A DNA stretch of 64,000 bases from Paranoxybacillus sp035645275 (GTDB taxonomy: Bacteria > Bacillota > Bacilli > Bacillales > Anoxybacillaceae). The stretch is from the NCBI GenBank assembly GCA_035645275.1, contig DASQMX010000002.1, forward strand, positions 1 through 64,000, written 5' to 3'. The number at the start of each line of letters is the position of its first letter. Positions within the stretch are counted from its first letter, which is position 1. The translations under genes and the position numbers were made by a program. A model generated the notes under the pieces. That model was given only the letters and a program-made list of their open reading frames with translations. It did no database searches and was not told the origin of the DNA. Positions 25,760 through 35,023 of the stretch are shown piece by piece.

Positions 25760-27772
25760 TCATATGCTGACTAATGGATTGGGTACTGAAACATAGAAGT
25801 AGCGCTTTTGTTCCGGATTTAATCTCATCTTCGTTAATGCCTTATGATCGATATTTGCCTGATATAGTGTTTTCTTGCCTTCATGAATGTGTTCCTGAAG
25901 TTCTTGATTGAATGCCAGCTGCTCAAACACTTTGTCACATTGAAGACGAATCGGCTTCCATAAAAGACTTTCCTCAAGGTTCCAATACTTGCTTATTTGC
26001 TGAATGATTTCGCTCAGTTGATTTTGAAAAACTGTGTAAAATACTTTGTTTTGTACTTCCTGCCAATCATCAGTAATAGTCATAGAACCTGGATAAAACT
26101 GTATATCAAAACCTTGTTTTTGTAAGCGCGGACGATGAATTCTTACTCCGCCCCAATCGCGAAAAAGAATTTTTACTGGTCTTCCATTTTGAAAAACAGG
26201 GATCGTATTTTGCAGATGTCCTTCTAAACCAATTCCATATTTAAACAATAGGGTTAAAAATCCTGGTAGAGCAACCTGTGCATATTCTTTTATAAAAGAA
26301 ACGGCTGATTCTTTTTGATATTTTATATTAAGGGTTTTTGCATATCTTTCTATTATTTCAATTAAAATAGGTTTTCCGCTGATAGGAGACTGAGCATATA
26401 AAGCTGTACCTGCAATAGCAATTTCGTCATTATGAATAACTTGTTCTAGATTTTCCCGATAAATAACAGAAAGATTCCGGTTCTTTAATGTATCGTCTGA
26501 ACGAAATGAACATCCACCAATTTCACAAATAGGAATAAATGTTTGTGCTAATTGTTTTTCCCTATCCATCACTTTTCGAATGAGTTTCGTAAATTCAGCA
26601 CCGTTGTTTGCAGATTGTGGTGAAATAGAGCGCACAGTTGACGTCATTTGACTATGAACAGCCATCTTAACACATATATCTTTATCCTTTGGAATAACCG
26701 TACGAAACGAGGTTGTCGCAAATGCCGGAATATTGACTGTTTCTATCAATATTAATCTTCCATCTTTAAGTTCTTCTCGATATATATATGGAATGATATT
26801 TTTCCATTGCCATGGATGAACAGGAAGCAATACGAAATCTTCAAGCTCCTGTTCTTTCGTAACAAAAAATTCCCTAATCTCATTTTTAAATTCTGGAAAA
26901 TGTTCAAAAAAGAAGTCGTTCGGATCTTGATTATCAAAGAACCGGTAATCACATAGATCCCGATGAAGCGCGACCAATTTTAATGATGGTGTTCCTTCAA
27001 ATTCCGCCGCATAGCTAAACACATCCTCAGGCAGCATCCCCATTTTCGTTTTCGAACCAGGATGAAGATGATGTCCTTCTACGCACAATTGTTCAAAAAA
27101 TAACATTGTTGAAAAAGAAGGATCGGTATTTTGTTTCTGTTGAATGTAATCTAGCGTATTAACGGTATTTTTAAATGAAACGTTTATATTTTTCGACTTT
27201 TCCTCAAAGTAAGCATAAGCAAGTGCTAAATTGGCACTACCATTTTCTAATTCTTCTATAAGAGGCTTCCAATTGCTGACTTCTTTACTACTTCCTTTTT
27301 GTTTCAATAAGTTCAGTAATTCTGTGCTATGATTAATTCTTTTTAATTGATTTCCTGCCAACAAGATGTCCCCTACAATCTCAAATCGTCGAAAAGAATA
27401 CTCCTTGCTCACTGGTATGATTAAACATTCCTGTTCATTTAGAGAATATACTTTATATAATATTCCTTCTTGAAGATTTGCATTTTGTAGTTGTCGAATA
27501 ATTGCTTCCCAGTGTTCTGTTATCTTTGGTAGATTCATAGCAAAAACTGAACCTATCACACGCAAATCGTATGAAGTAGAAAAGAGTCCAAAAACATCTT
27601 CACGCAGAAGGGAAGCGGTTATTCTCTGTAAAATTGTGCGTCTTGCCCGATCTAGATTTCCTATGTAAGCCTGCAGTAAATGAGGCTGTTTCTTTTCCAA
27701 AAACTCGATACATTGAATTTCATCGGCGGTTAGTTGTAATTCTGTTTGTAAAACAGACGTACAAACACTCAT
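25760..27772 (-). CDS. NIS siderophore synthetase (IucA/IucC family), second gene
   Basis: About 670 residues. NRPS-independent siderophore synthetases activate a carboxylate (usually citrate) with ATP and join it to an amine or hydroxyl. Family motifs are in order: EGHHLHPGSKTKMG, LLPVHPWQW, the NGAEFTK region, KYGIGLEGHLQNTIPVF and RDWGGVRI, with a FhuF-like tail. ATG 27772 overlaps the stop of the first synthetase as ATGA, which fixes the start better than the upstream in-frame ATG. Two synthetases imply two condensation steps. Which substrate class (type A, B or C) each uses cannot be read from the sequence alone. Confidence 0.92.
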   Translation of the reverse strand: MSVCTSVLQTELQLTADEIQCIEFLEKKQPHLLQAYIGNLDRARRTILQRITASLLREDVFGLFSTSYDLRVIGSVFAMNLPKITEHWEAIIRQLQNANLQEGILYKVYSLNEQECLIIPVSKEYSFRRFEIVGDILLAGNQLKRINHSTELLNLLKQKGSSKEVSNWKPLIEELENGSANLALAYAYFEEKSKNINVSFKNTVNTLDYIQQKQNTDPSFSTMLFFEQLCVEGHHLHPGSKTKMGMLPEDVFSYAAEFEGTPSLKLVALHRDLCDYRFFDNQDPNDFFFEHFPEFKNEIREFFVTKEQELEDFVLLPVHPWQWKNIIPYIYREELKDGRLILIETVNIPAFATTSFRTVIPKDKDICVKMAVHSQMTSTVRSISPQSANNGAEFTKLIRKVMDREKQLAQTFIPICEIGGCSFRSDDTLKNRNLSVIYRENLEQVIHNDEIAIAGTALYAQSPISGKPILIEIIERYAKTLNIKYQKESAVSFIKEYAQVALPGFLTLLFKYGIGLEGHLQNTIPVFQNGRPVKILFRDWGGVRIHRPRLQKQGFDIQFYPGSMTITDDWQEVQNKVFYTVFQNQLSEIIQQISKYWNLEESLLWKPIRLQCDKVFEQLAFNQELQEHIHEGKKTLYQANIDHKALTKMRLNPEQKRYFYVSVPNPLVSI

Positions 27773-29724
27773 TTCTCTAGATCTCCTTTCCACTTGGCTA
27801 ATGGATTTGGCACGGCTATAAAGCTATTATGTATATCATCTGTTAGTCGCATTGTTACTAGAGCCTTCATTTCAAGCGTTGGCTTGAAAAACGCCTGTTC
27901 ATCTTCACTGACTTGTTCGCTTATCGTTTCATTTGTTTTCAACTTAGCAAATACATCAAGAATAACTACCGCTATTTCCTTCCACAATAACTCTTCATCA
28001 ATGGAAAAATAACGAACTAAACAAGCGACGATCTCGCCCAAATGATTGTGAATAATGGCATGGGATAATGTTTTTGTCAATTCAGTCACATCATTCGTTA
28101 CAATCATTGACTGATTGAAAAGATTAGCGGACATTCCTTGTTTTTCAAGTCGATTAACATATATTCGTATGCCACCGAAATCGCGAACTTTCATTCTGCT
28201 AAGAGCGCCATTCCGAAATATTGGGACACTGTTTTGTAAATGAGCTTCTAAACTGATACCATATTTACTCATCAATGTAAGAATGCCTGGAAGGAACATG
28301 GAAGCATATTGTTTAACAAATGCAACTACGGCCTGATTCATTTCTTCAATCTTTTGATATCTAGCATATTCCTCGATAAGTTCTGCTACAATCGGCTTTC
28401 TATTTACAGGGGAATTAGCAATTAAAGCTACAGCAGGCATAGCTATTTCTCCATCTTTAAGGTCATGTTCTGGATTCTCACGAATAATTGCCGCTAAATT
28501 TTTTCCTAATACGGACGTATCGTGTTTAAAAAGCGATGGATTTGTTGGCGCAAAATATATTCCTGCTTTTTCCTCAATCACATCTAACCGTGAAAGAAGT
28601 TGTTCTTTTGGCAAAATATTTTTTATTAATTGTGATACAATAGGGCCGTTAATCGTTGAAGCTGGTGAAACTGTACGAATGGCACTCGTCGTTTGCACGT
28701 TAATCGGCGTCTTAATATGATGTTTTCTATTCTTTGCTTGCATTAACGTACGTATAGAGACTAACGCATAGGTTTCGATGGAATAGGAAGGAATCGGAAT
28801 AATAGTACCGTTTTTCATTGCCTCTTTGTAAATTGCTGGAATGGTATGTTCCAGTTGCCAAGGATGAACAGGAATAAGGTCGTATTCGTCTTCCTTCGCT
28901 CCCTTTTTCTTGAGTTCTTCTATGACATGTTGTCTTAAATCTGGATACTCCTCATAGAACAAATCGGCTACTCTTGCTAACTCAAAGGATGTAAGATGAC
29001 AATCAGATCGTTTTACAGCCAGAAATGAAATATTTGGTTTTGCTTCCCATTCTGGAGAGTAATTCATTACTTCTTCGGGATTAAACCCAAATTTTGTTTT
29101 TGAGCAAGGATGAATAGTATGGCCATCAATCACCCATTGTTCGTAAAAAGCAAGTGGGCTGAAAGAGGGTGTTTGTTGTTTTTGCGCTAAAACCCATTGT
29201 ATAGAGTTCATATATTTCTCGTTGTTCATGTTTTGTAATTGATTAGTACGATATTCTCTCGCTGTTAATGCAAAAGCGTAATTGGCTGCGCTATTTTCCA
29301 ATTCTTTATAAAATCGCTCTTGATTAGGATATCCGGCAATTATGCCTTCTTGCTCCAATATTTTTAAAAGATGAGCAGGAGAAGTAATTGCTTCTTGCTT
29401 TTTTTCATGCACGAAAAAGATTTCTTCGATATCAAACTGCTGCAATTGAAATCTTCTTGATACTTTTGCTTGCAGCCACTTATCTTCGGAAATATGAATG
29501 CGCAACTCTTCATGAGAAGGGGTATCATTCCAAAAAATATGTTCCTCTTTGATTAATCCTTCACGAATTATTCCTTGAAGCAACCGTTGAATAATACCTA
29601 AGCGACTTTTCTCGAGTTGTCTCAGAAACATTTTTGCTAAATTTGGATGTTTTCTTTCTAAATACCAATAAATTTTTTGTTCATCATTCGTTAAATGATT
29701 GAATAGAGTTTTGGATAAAAACAA
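27769..29724 (-). CDS. NIS siderophore synthetase (IucA/IucC family), first gene
   Basis: A 651-residue protein of the same family as the next gene but clearly diverged. Motifs are DGHTIHPCSKTKFGF, LIPVHPWQLEHTIPAIY, SKYGISLEAHLQNSVPIF and RDFGGIRIYVNRL. The start is TTG at 29724, with AAAGGAAGTGAG about 6 bases before it; no ATG offers a comparable site. It is the first gene of the operon and lies directly behind a promoter with two Fur boxes. Together with the second synthetase, the exporter and the SbnH-like enzyme it forms a compact staphyloferrin-like set, though with only four genes. No dedicated amino-acid or citrate supply genes are adjacent. Confidence 0.92.
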   Translation of the reverse strand: MFLSKTLFNHLTNDEQKIYWYLERKHPNLAKMFLRQLEKSRLGIIQRLLQGIIREGLIKEEHIFWNDTPSHEELRIHISEDKWLQAKVSRRFQLQQFDIEEIFFVHEKKQEAITSPAHLLKILEQEGIIAGYPNQERFYKELENSAANYAFALTAREYRTNQLQNMNNEKYMNSIQWVLAQKQQTPSFSPLAFYEQWVIDGHTIHPCSKTKFGFNPEEVMNYSPEWEAKPNISFLAVKRSDCHLTSFELARVADLFYEEYPDLRQHVIEELKKKGAKEDEYDLIPVHPWQLEHTIPAIYKEAMKNGTIIPIPSYSIETYALVSIRTLMQAKNRKHHIKTPINVQTTSAIRTVSPASTINGPIVSQLIKNILPKEQLLSRLDVIEEKAGIYFAPTNPSLFKHDTSVLGKNLAAIIRENPEHDLKDGEIAMPAVALIANSPVNRKPIVAELIEEYARYQKIEEMNQAVVAFVKQYASMFLPGILTLMSKYGISLEAHLQNSVPIFRNGALSRMKVRDFGGIRIYVNRLEKQGMSANLFNQSMIVTNDVTELTKTLSHAIIHNHLGEIVACLVRYFSIDEELLWKEIAVVILDVFAKLKTNETISEQVSEDEQAFFKPTLEMKALVTMRLTDDIHNSFIAVPNPLAKWKGDLEK

Positions 29725-29750
29725 AATCTCACTTCCTTTATTGAAATTTT

Positions 29751-29804
29751 GATAATGATTATCAATTTCATATAAAGAATATTACAAATGATTATCATTT
29801 TCAA
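29751..29804 (-). promoter_or_regulatory. Sigma-A promoter with two Fur boxes for the siderophore operon
   Basis: On the minus strand, TTGAAA (29804-29799) and TATTCT (29781-29776) are 17 bases apart. The spacer contains TGATAATCA (29789-29797), and a second, fuller box GATAATGATTATCAATTTC lies at 29751-29769 over the expected start of transcription. Both fit the Fur 19-bp consensus, so the operon should be induced by iron limitation. Confidence 0.88.
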
Positions 29805-30221
29805 TTTTTTATAAAAAAACACTTCTTTAGTCATGACACTGAAATGAATTTTATTTCAATTAAAGGATAAAATTACCAATTATACACCTTGCGAAATGGG
29901 GCGAAAGTAAGGGGGATTTAATCATTGGTCTGATACGATATCATGAACATAGCTTGTAAAGATGGCTCTTTGAAAACGGAAGATAGGAGAGAATCATTAA
30001 GACATGACGTGTAATAACGATGTTAAGGGGATGAAATGATGGAAGTCCGTCAAATCGAAAATGATCATTATCTATACTATTTGTTTGTTATCGAAATAAA
30101 TGTTCGTTTAGTGTGCTGAGATGCATTCGGATGAATGAGAAAGAAAAACTCATATTAGAATTGATTCGACACTGTTCTTGTGGAAAAAATTGCAAAGAAC
30201 TTATCATAATCGTGTTTAAAA

Positions 30222-30285
30222 GAGGCTGTCTTAAAAGGTCATAAAAAATGACCTTTTTCGAGACAGCCTCTTTTTTGTTCTTTAT
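30222..30285. terminator. Long hairpin with U-run next to a truncated MFS gene
   Basis: AAAGAGGCTGTCT pairs with AGACAGCCTCTTT, with AAAGGTCAT/ATGACCTTT inside, followed by TTTTTT on the plus strand. It lies just beyond the end of the minus-strand MFS remnant and can work in both directions. The outer GAGGCTGTC word recurs near 46899. Confidence 0.7.
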
Positions 30286-30289
30286 TAGG

Positions 30290-30830
30290 TTATCTTGTTT
30301 CTAGAGTTTCTGAATGATTGGCCTGCATCGTTGTTTCAAAAGGATCATACATGTTTTTATGGATGAAAAAGGCTGCGGCAAGAAGGAAGATGAATAATGA
30401 CAGATAGAGAGTAACATCACCGCTAATTCCATGAATAAGCGCGCCAAGCATTGGTCCGATCGCTGCGCCAGTAAAACGGATGAAATTGTATATTCCTATT
30501 GCCGTTCCTTTTTCCTTGACAAACAAATTCACTAATGTAGTAGATTGCGAAGGTAAGCTCATTCCTAGCAAAATACCGTAAGCTAACAAAAACATAATGA
30601 GGATCGGAATAGTCAGAATGTCGAACATTAAGCAAACTCCAAAAGCGAAAACAACAAGAGAGATTACATAGGAAGTATAGACCAGAATCACTTTGTGCGT
30701 GAAGCGTTTTTGGACTTTTCCATCCCAAAATGTCCCTAGTACGATTCCTGCTGTTAGCGATTGAAAGCCCAAATAGTATTTTTTCTTTTTTATACATCCT
30801 ATTTTTCACTTCCTTAAAAAATTTAGCCAA
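30290..30830 (-). pseudogene. Truncated MFS transporter (C-terminal half only)
   Basis: About 160 residues corresponding to the last five or six helices of an MFS pump. They include GTFWDGKVQKRF (a signature-like loop) and GIYNFIRFTGAAIGPMLGALIHG. There is no N-terminal half. Upstream the frame runs into KKKYYLGFQSL and then non-coding DNA. A full-length DHA2 pump is encoded 0.5 kb away on the other strand, but the two are not the same subfamily. It is probably a leftover of a deletion. Confidence 0.75.
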
Positions 30831-31339
30831 ATCCTGATTTTGCAGGAAAAAATTTCAATAATAAAACAATAACAAAAATTAGATGAAAGTTCACTTAATA
30901 TGTTTTTGGTGGAGTAAAACGAATGGCGAATGTAGGCCGATATATTATATTTTCTATGGCGCTTAGGTATATTCTTTTATCATTCATCATCATTGCGATG
31001 AACATCACTGATGATTAAGAATGCGTTTTTATTAAACGGTATTATTGGGATGGCCATTTTATGGGGAGCTAGAGAGAAATCAAGGTACTGGTCCGCATGT
31101 AGCTGCGGCAGATGAGGTATCTCACCTAGAAAAATCTTCTAAAACAAAATTATTCAGTTTTCAAGTTCAAATGATTGACAATGCATTGTATACTCATATA
31201 TATTGAATTAGAACTTATCGGTCATCAAAATAACTAATCGGTCATATACGGTAAATGAGTCTTTATAGTAGCTTTTGTGTTTGTTGTCGGTACTGTTTAT
31301 AAACACAAAGTCTTTCGATCACGTAAAGGAGTGAATCAT

Positions 31340-32947
31340 TTGGAACAATTAGATCAAAGGAAAAAGGTTACCATCATGATTTCCATCATGGCAGCCATGT
31401 TTTTCGCCGCAATCAACATGACGATTGTTGGTACATCATTGCCTAAAATTATCGCCAAGATTGGCGGAATGGAGTATTTTGATTGGGTCTTTACGATTTA
31501 CATGCTGACATCAACCATTACAGCCATGTTAGTTGGTAAATTATCGGATATTTACGGGCGGAAAATCTTTATCTTAATCGGAATTGCCGTCTTTATGATT
31601 GGAGCGTTTTTAAGTGGAACTTCTGATACGATTTATCAGTTAATTCTGTATCGAGGCATCCAAGGATTAGGCGGCGGCATGATTATGTCTTCTTCTTTTA
31701 CAACGATAGGTGATTTGTTTTCGCCAAGAGAAAGAGGTCGCTGGCAAGGATTAATGGGAGCCGTTTTTGGTTTATCAAGCCTTTTTGGTCCCACGCTTGG
31801 AGGATACATTGTCGATAACTTTGATTGGCATTGGATTTTTTGGGTTTTTCTTCCGATGGGATTTATTGCTTTTGCGTTAATTTGGAAGCTATATCCTTCT
31901 CATCAGCGTGCTGAAAAAGAGCCAGTCGATTATCTTGGTTCGTTTTTATTGACAGTAATGATTGTTACATTACTTCTTGGTTTTACTTGGGCTGGAGGAA
32001 AATATGACTGGTTGTCATTTGAGATTATCGGATTGTTTTCACTAACGATTTTAGCGCTTATTGCGTTTATCGCAGTGGAACGAAAAGCCAAAAGCCCGGT
32101 TCTTCCGTTATATTTGTTTAAAAATAGTGTGTTTACTGTCTCGAATATCGCAGGAATGTTAGTGGGAATGGGAATGTTTGGAACGATTATGTATGTTCCT
32201 TTTTACGTACAAGGAGTTCAAGGACATTCCGCAACCACTTCAGGGTTAATCGAAATGGTCATGACCATTTCGATGGTTACAGCGAGTGCGATTGCTGGTA
32301 ATATGATTACAAAGACAGGAAAATATAAAATGATCGCTATACTCGGTCTCATAGTTATGGCGGGCGGTTTAGTTGCCAATTCAACCCTTGATGTCCATTC
32401 TTCTTTAACAAAGCTGATTATCCAGTTAATTGTTGTTGGCATCGGTTTAGGAATGACAATGCCGGTGTTCCAAGTAACTGTGCAAAATGCAGTAGCACAT
32501 AAATATCTCGGTGTAGCTACATCGGCGATGCAAGTGTTCCGCCAAATCGGGGGAACGATTGGTGTGGCAGTGATGGGAAGCATTATGGGAAATTTAATGG
32601 CTGATAAAATGAAATCGTTACAGCCTGAGAATATATCTGCACCAAGCGAAATGCCAAATATGCCTGGAGAAATGACCAGCTTACAAAATCCACAAGTGTT
32701 GATGGATTCTAGTAAATTAGAAGAAATTCGTTCACAGCTGCCTGGTCAATTTGCTGAGGTGTTTGACCAATTTATTTCAATGTTAAAAGAGGCGTTAACT
32801 TATTCTTTATCAGGTGTGTTTCTGTTTGGCGCGGGTATTGTGGTTTTGGCACTCATTTTGACTTTCTTTCTGAAAGAAGTTCCGTTAAGAGAAACAAATG
32901 ATGATAGAGAAAATCACAAAAAAATGGAGTTAATCAGTAACGAATAA
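31340..32947 (+). CDS. DHA2-family multidrug efflux MFS transporter (EmrB/QacA type)
   Basis: About 535 residues with 14 predicted membrane helices. LVGKLSDIYGRKIFILIG is the loop 2-3 signature. GGGMIMSSSFTTIGDLFSPRERGRWQGL and the conserved ALGLSSLFGPTLGGYIVDN-like segment mark the DHA2 group. I chose TTG 31340 (MEQLDQRKK) because AAAGGAG lies 9 bases upstream; GTG 31331 is possible. A large extracytoplasmic loop rich in Pro/Met (PSEMPNMPGEM) precedes the last helix. A TetR regulator gene follows after a terminator, so the pump is probably under that regulator. Two direct copies of ATCGGTCAT (about 31217 and 31236) precede the gene and could be an operator. Confidence 0.9.
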   Translation: MEQLDQRKKVTIMISIMAAMFFAAINMTIVGTSLPKIIAKIGGMEYFDWVFTIYMLTSTITAMLVGKLSDIYGRKIFILIGIAVFMIGAFLSGTSDTIYQLILYRGIQGLGGGMIMSSSFTTIGDLFSPRERGRWQGLMGAVFGLSSLFGPTLGGYIVDNFDWHWIFWVFLPMGFIAFALIWKLYPSHQRAEKEPVDYLGSFLLTVMIVTLLLGFTWAGGKYDWLSFEIIGLFSLTILALIAFIAVERKAKSPVLPLYLFKNSVFTVSNIAGMLVGMGMFGTIMYVPFYVQGVQGHSATTSGLIEMVMTISMVTASAIAGNMITKTGKYKMIAILGLIVMAGGLVANSTLDVHSSLTKLIIQLIVVGIGLGMTMPVFQVTVQNAVAHKYLGVATSAMQVFRQIGGTIGVAVMGSIMGNLMADKMKSLQPENISAPSEMPNMPGEMTSLQNPQVLMDSSKLEEIRSQLPGQFAEVFDQFISMLKEALTYSLSGVFLFGAGIVVLALILTFFLKEVPLRETNDDRENHKKMELISNE

Positions 32948-32959
32948 TATAGTCTCAGA

Positions 32960-32993
32960 GAGATGCCGGCGAATCTAAAGGCATCTCTTTTTT
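32960..32993 (+). terminator. Terminator after the DHA2 pump gene
   Basis: GAGATGCC (32960-32967) pairs with GGCATCTC (32980-32987), followed by six T. Confidence 0.85.
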
Positions 32994-33065
32994 CAAATCG
33001 TGTTGTTGGGAGTATATTGAACAAGTAGAAGAGGTTGCTCAATTTAAAAGAAAGGAGTGAGAGCT

Positions 33066-33944
33066 GTGGACTCAAAAAAGAAACAAATCATGGAATCGGC
33101 ATTGAAGTTTTTTTCCGAAAAAGGATATTACTCGACATCTGTTCAAGAAATTGCCAACGATTGTGGAATTTCTAAAGGGTCCTTGTATAAATATTTTGAG
33201 TCAAAAGAAGAGCTGTTTATCGAAGTATTAGAATATTACCGGAATGCAATGTTTGAAAAAGCGATGAATGTAAGCTTTGAGAAAGAGTTAAATCCTAGGG
33301 AAAGGTTTGTTCAACAGCTCATTGTGCAGATCGAGGACTTTATTGATAAGAAGGATTTTATCATGATTCAGTTTAAACAACTGCCCATTCATCAAAATCC
33401 AAAGCTGCTACCGTTTCTTCGAAGAATGAAAGTGAGAATGTTAAACTGGCATAAGAAATGTTTGCTAGAAGCATATGGTTCTGAAATAAAGGAGCATATT
33501 TGGGATGCTACTATTATCTTTCAAGGAATGCTAAAAGAGTATTTACTTTTAATGGTGAATGAAAATAAATATCTGTCCATTCGTGATACGGCCGAACATA
33601 TTGTCCGGCAAATGGATGTGTTAGTTGATAATATGAAGAAAAAACAGACCGTTCCACTCTTAACAGATGCAATTATGTCAGATTTAGCGATATCTGATTT
33701 TGAGCTAGAAAAGGTTTCAAAAGCAGAAACATTGGACAAAATTTTTCATGAAATGAAGAAAACGTTAGAGCAATTATCAATCAACTCAAACATTAGGCAA
33801 GAGCTTTTTGCAACCATCGATTTGTTAAAAGATGAGTTAAACACTGAAGATCCGCGAATGTTTCTTGTTCATGCACTGTTGTCTTATTTAGAAAAGGAAA
33901 GCGAATTAAAAGGGTACGTGCAGCACATTAAAAAATTACTTTAA
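33066..33944 (+). CDS. TetR/AcrR-family transcriptional regulator
   Basis: About 292 residues, longer than the usual 190-220. The N-terminal helix-turn-helix is clear: SALKFFSEKGYYSTSVQEIA and CGISKGSLYKYFESKEELF. The C-terminal ligand domain is extended by about 80 residues with no motif I recognise (ending YLEKESELKGYVQHIKKLL). GTG 33066 is preferred over GTG 33057 because AAAGGAG is 9 bases upstream of it. The gene directly follows the DHA2 pump and probably represses it. The terminator downstream is strong. Confidence 0.88.
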   Translation: MDSKKKQIMESALKFFSEKGYYSTSVQEIANDCGISKGSLYKYFESKEELFIEVLEYYRNAMFEKAMNVSFEKELNPRERFVQQLIVQIEDFIDKKDFIMIQFKQLPIHQNPKLLPFLRRMKVRMLNWHKKCLLEAYGSEIKEHIWDATIIFQGMLKEYLLLMVNENKYLSIRDTAEHIVRQMDVLVDNMKKKQTVPLLTDAIMSDLAISDFELEKVSKAETLDKIFHEMKKTLEQLSINSNIRQELFATIDLLKDELNTEDPRMFLVHALLSYLEKESELKGYVQHIKKLL

Positions 33945-34053
33945 AAAATGTTCGTGGAAACAATACGTCTAATTTCCTTAACAAAATTGTTATAGATTGA
34001 AACTTTTTGAATTGGAAAAATCAAACAACGATCAATAGCATATTTTAAAGAGA

Positions 34054-34090
34054 CCTATTTTCCTCTACAGCTGAGGGAAATAGGTTTTTT
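34054..34090 (+). terminator. Terminator after the TetR gene
   Basis: CCTATTTTCCTC (34054-34065) pairs with GAGGGAAATAGG (34073-34084) with one mismatch, then TTTTTT. Confidence 0.85.
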
Positions 34091-34198
34091 ATATAAACAC
34101 ATATTAAGGAAAATATATACAATGTTACATAAATTTTTTTTAAATAGATTTATTTATGAATAAGCAGGTATTAAAAATAGTTATTAATTTTATCAGTA

Positions 34199-34373
34199 GC
34201 CAACTCTGGTTTGTATGCGACTTATCGTGTGCTTTGGTCGATGTTGCGGCAAGGGATGGTTAGCCCGATTTTTAGCAAATTATCGAAAAGTGGTGTCCCG
34301 ATTAACGCGTTAATTGCCCGCATGATGAATGGAGCAGCCTCTTTTTTTTTGCTTGCCTCCGAGTTTTTTTGAC
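34199..34373 (+). pseudogene. Fragment of an amino acid permease (APC family)
   Basis: One frame reads GLYATYRVLWSMLRQGMVSP, then IFSKLSKSGVPINALIARMM, before a TGA. This matches the loop around helices 8-9 of APC permeases (in intact proteins, a YATSRMLWSMAREG-like motif). There is no start and no flanking permease sequence, so it is a relic. Confidence 0.7.
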
Positions 34374-34488
34374 AGCATGTCAACACTCTGTAAAAAATCT
34401 TGGACATTATAAAAAACAGAATAAAAAAAGTATTAATACAAACCATATATTTTGTCGATTATACAATCTTAGGGAGGTATAGATCAAT

Positions 34489-34860
34489 ATGCCAGAAAAG
34501 AATAAACAAACGTTATATAAAAAGTTAGGTGGAGAAGAAACGATTGCGAAGATTGTGGATTATTTTTATGACCTTGTCTTAGCTGATGATACGGTCAATC
34601 ATTTTTTTAAGAACACAGATATGGAGAAACAACGTCAGCACCAGGCAAAATTTATTAGTTATGCGCTCGGTGGACCGAATCAATACACTGGTCGGTCGAT
34701 GGCGAAGGCGCATGAAGGAATGAATATACAGCCTGTTCATTTTGATGTGATTGTGAAATATCTTCATGATGCGCTTGCTCATTTTGATGTAAGTGAAGCC
34801 GATATTCAGGCGGCTCTAAGTAAAGTAGAAGCATTAAGAGATGATATTCTTTATAAATAA
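34489..34860 (+). CDS. Truncated haemoglobin, group I (HbN-like)
   Basis: A 123-residue haem protein. LYKKLGGEETI at the N-terminus, FFKNTDMEKQRQHQ (with the E-helix Gln/Tyr region), LGGPNQYTGRSM and the proximal histidine in KAHEGM fit group I truncated haemoglobins, not the group II type of B. subtilis YjbI. The family binds O2 and NO; NO dioxygenation or O2 sensing is the usual inference. GGGAGGTATAGATCAAT precedes the ATG. It is monocistronic with a terminator. A nitronate monooxygenase gene follows on the same strand; both could relate to nitrogen-oxide stress, but they are separately terminated. Confidence 0.9.
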   Translation: MPEKNKQTLYKKLGGEETIAKIVDYFYDLVLADDTVNHFFKNTDMEKQRQHQAKFISYALGGPNQYTGRSMAKAHEGMNIQPVHFDVIVKYLHDALAHFDVSEADIQAALSKVEALRDDILYK

Positions 34861-34895
34861 AAGTTTTTCGGTTTGTTTATATGACAGATTTTCTA

Positions 34896-34932
34896 AAGCA
34901 GGAGCTTGTATAAAGATTTCCTGCTTTTTTTG
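34896..34932 (+). terminator. Terminator after the haemoglobin gene
   Basis: AAAGCAGGA pairs with TCCTGCTTT, followed by a T-run. Confidence 0.8.
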
Positions 34933-35023
34933 TTGAATCAGAAGCTCAAAGCAGGAGAGAGAAAGGACGTTACAGAAATAAGAATATGGTAATGATTGGA
35001 GTGAGCTAATTGGAGTGGTGCTT

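Noticed and set aside
31190..31230. TTGACA...TATACT as a promoter for the DHA2 pump
   Set aside because: The two boxes are only about 8 bases apart, far too close for a sigma-A promoter.
32218..32583. A 121-codon minus-strand frame within the DHA2 pump gene
   Set aside because: Antisense shadow of a membrane protein gene; no start signal and no family resemblance.
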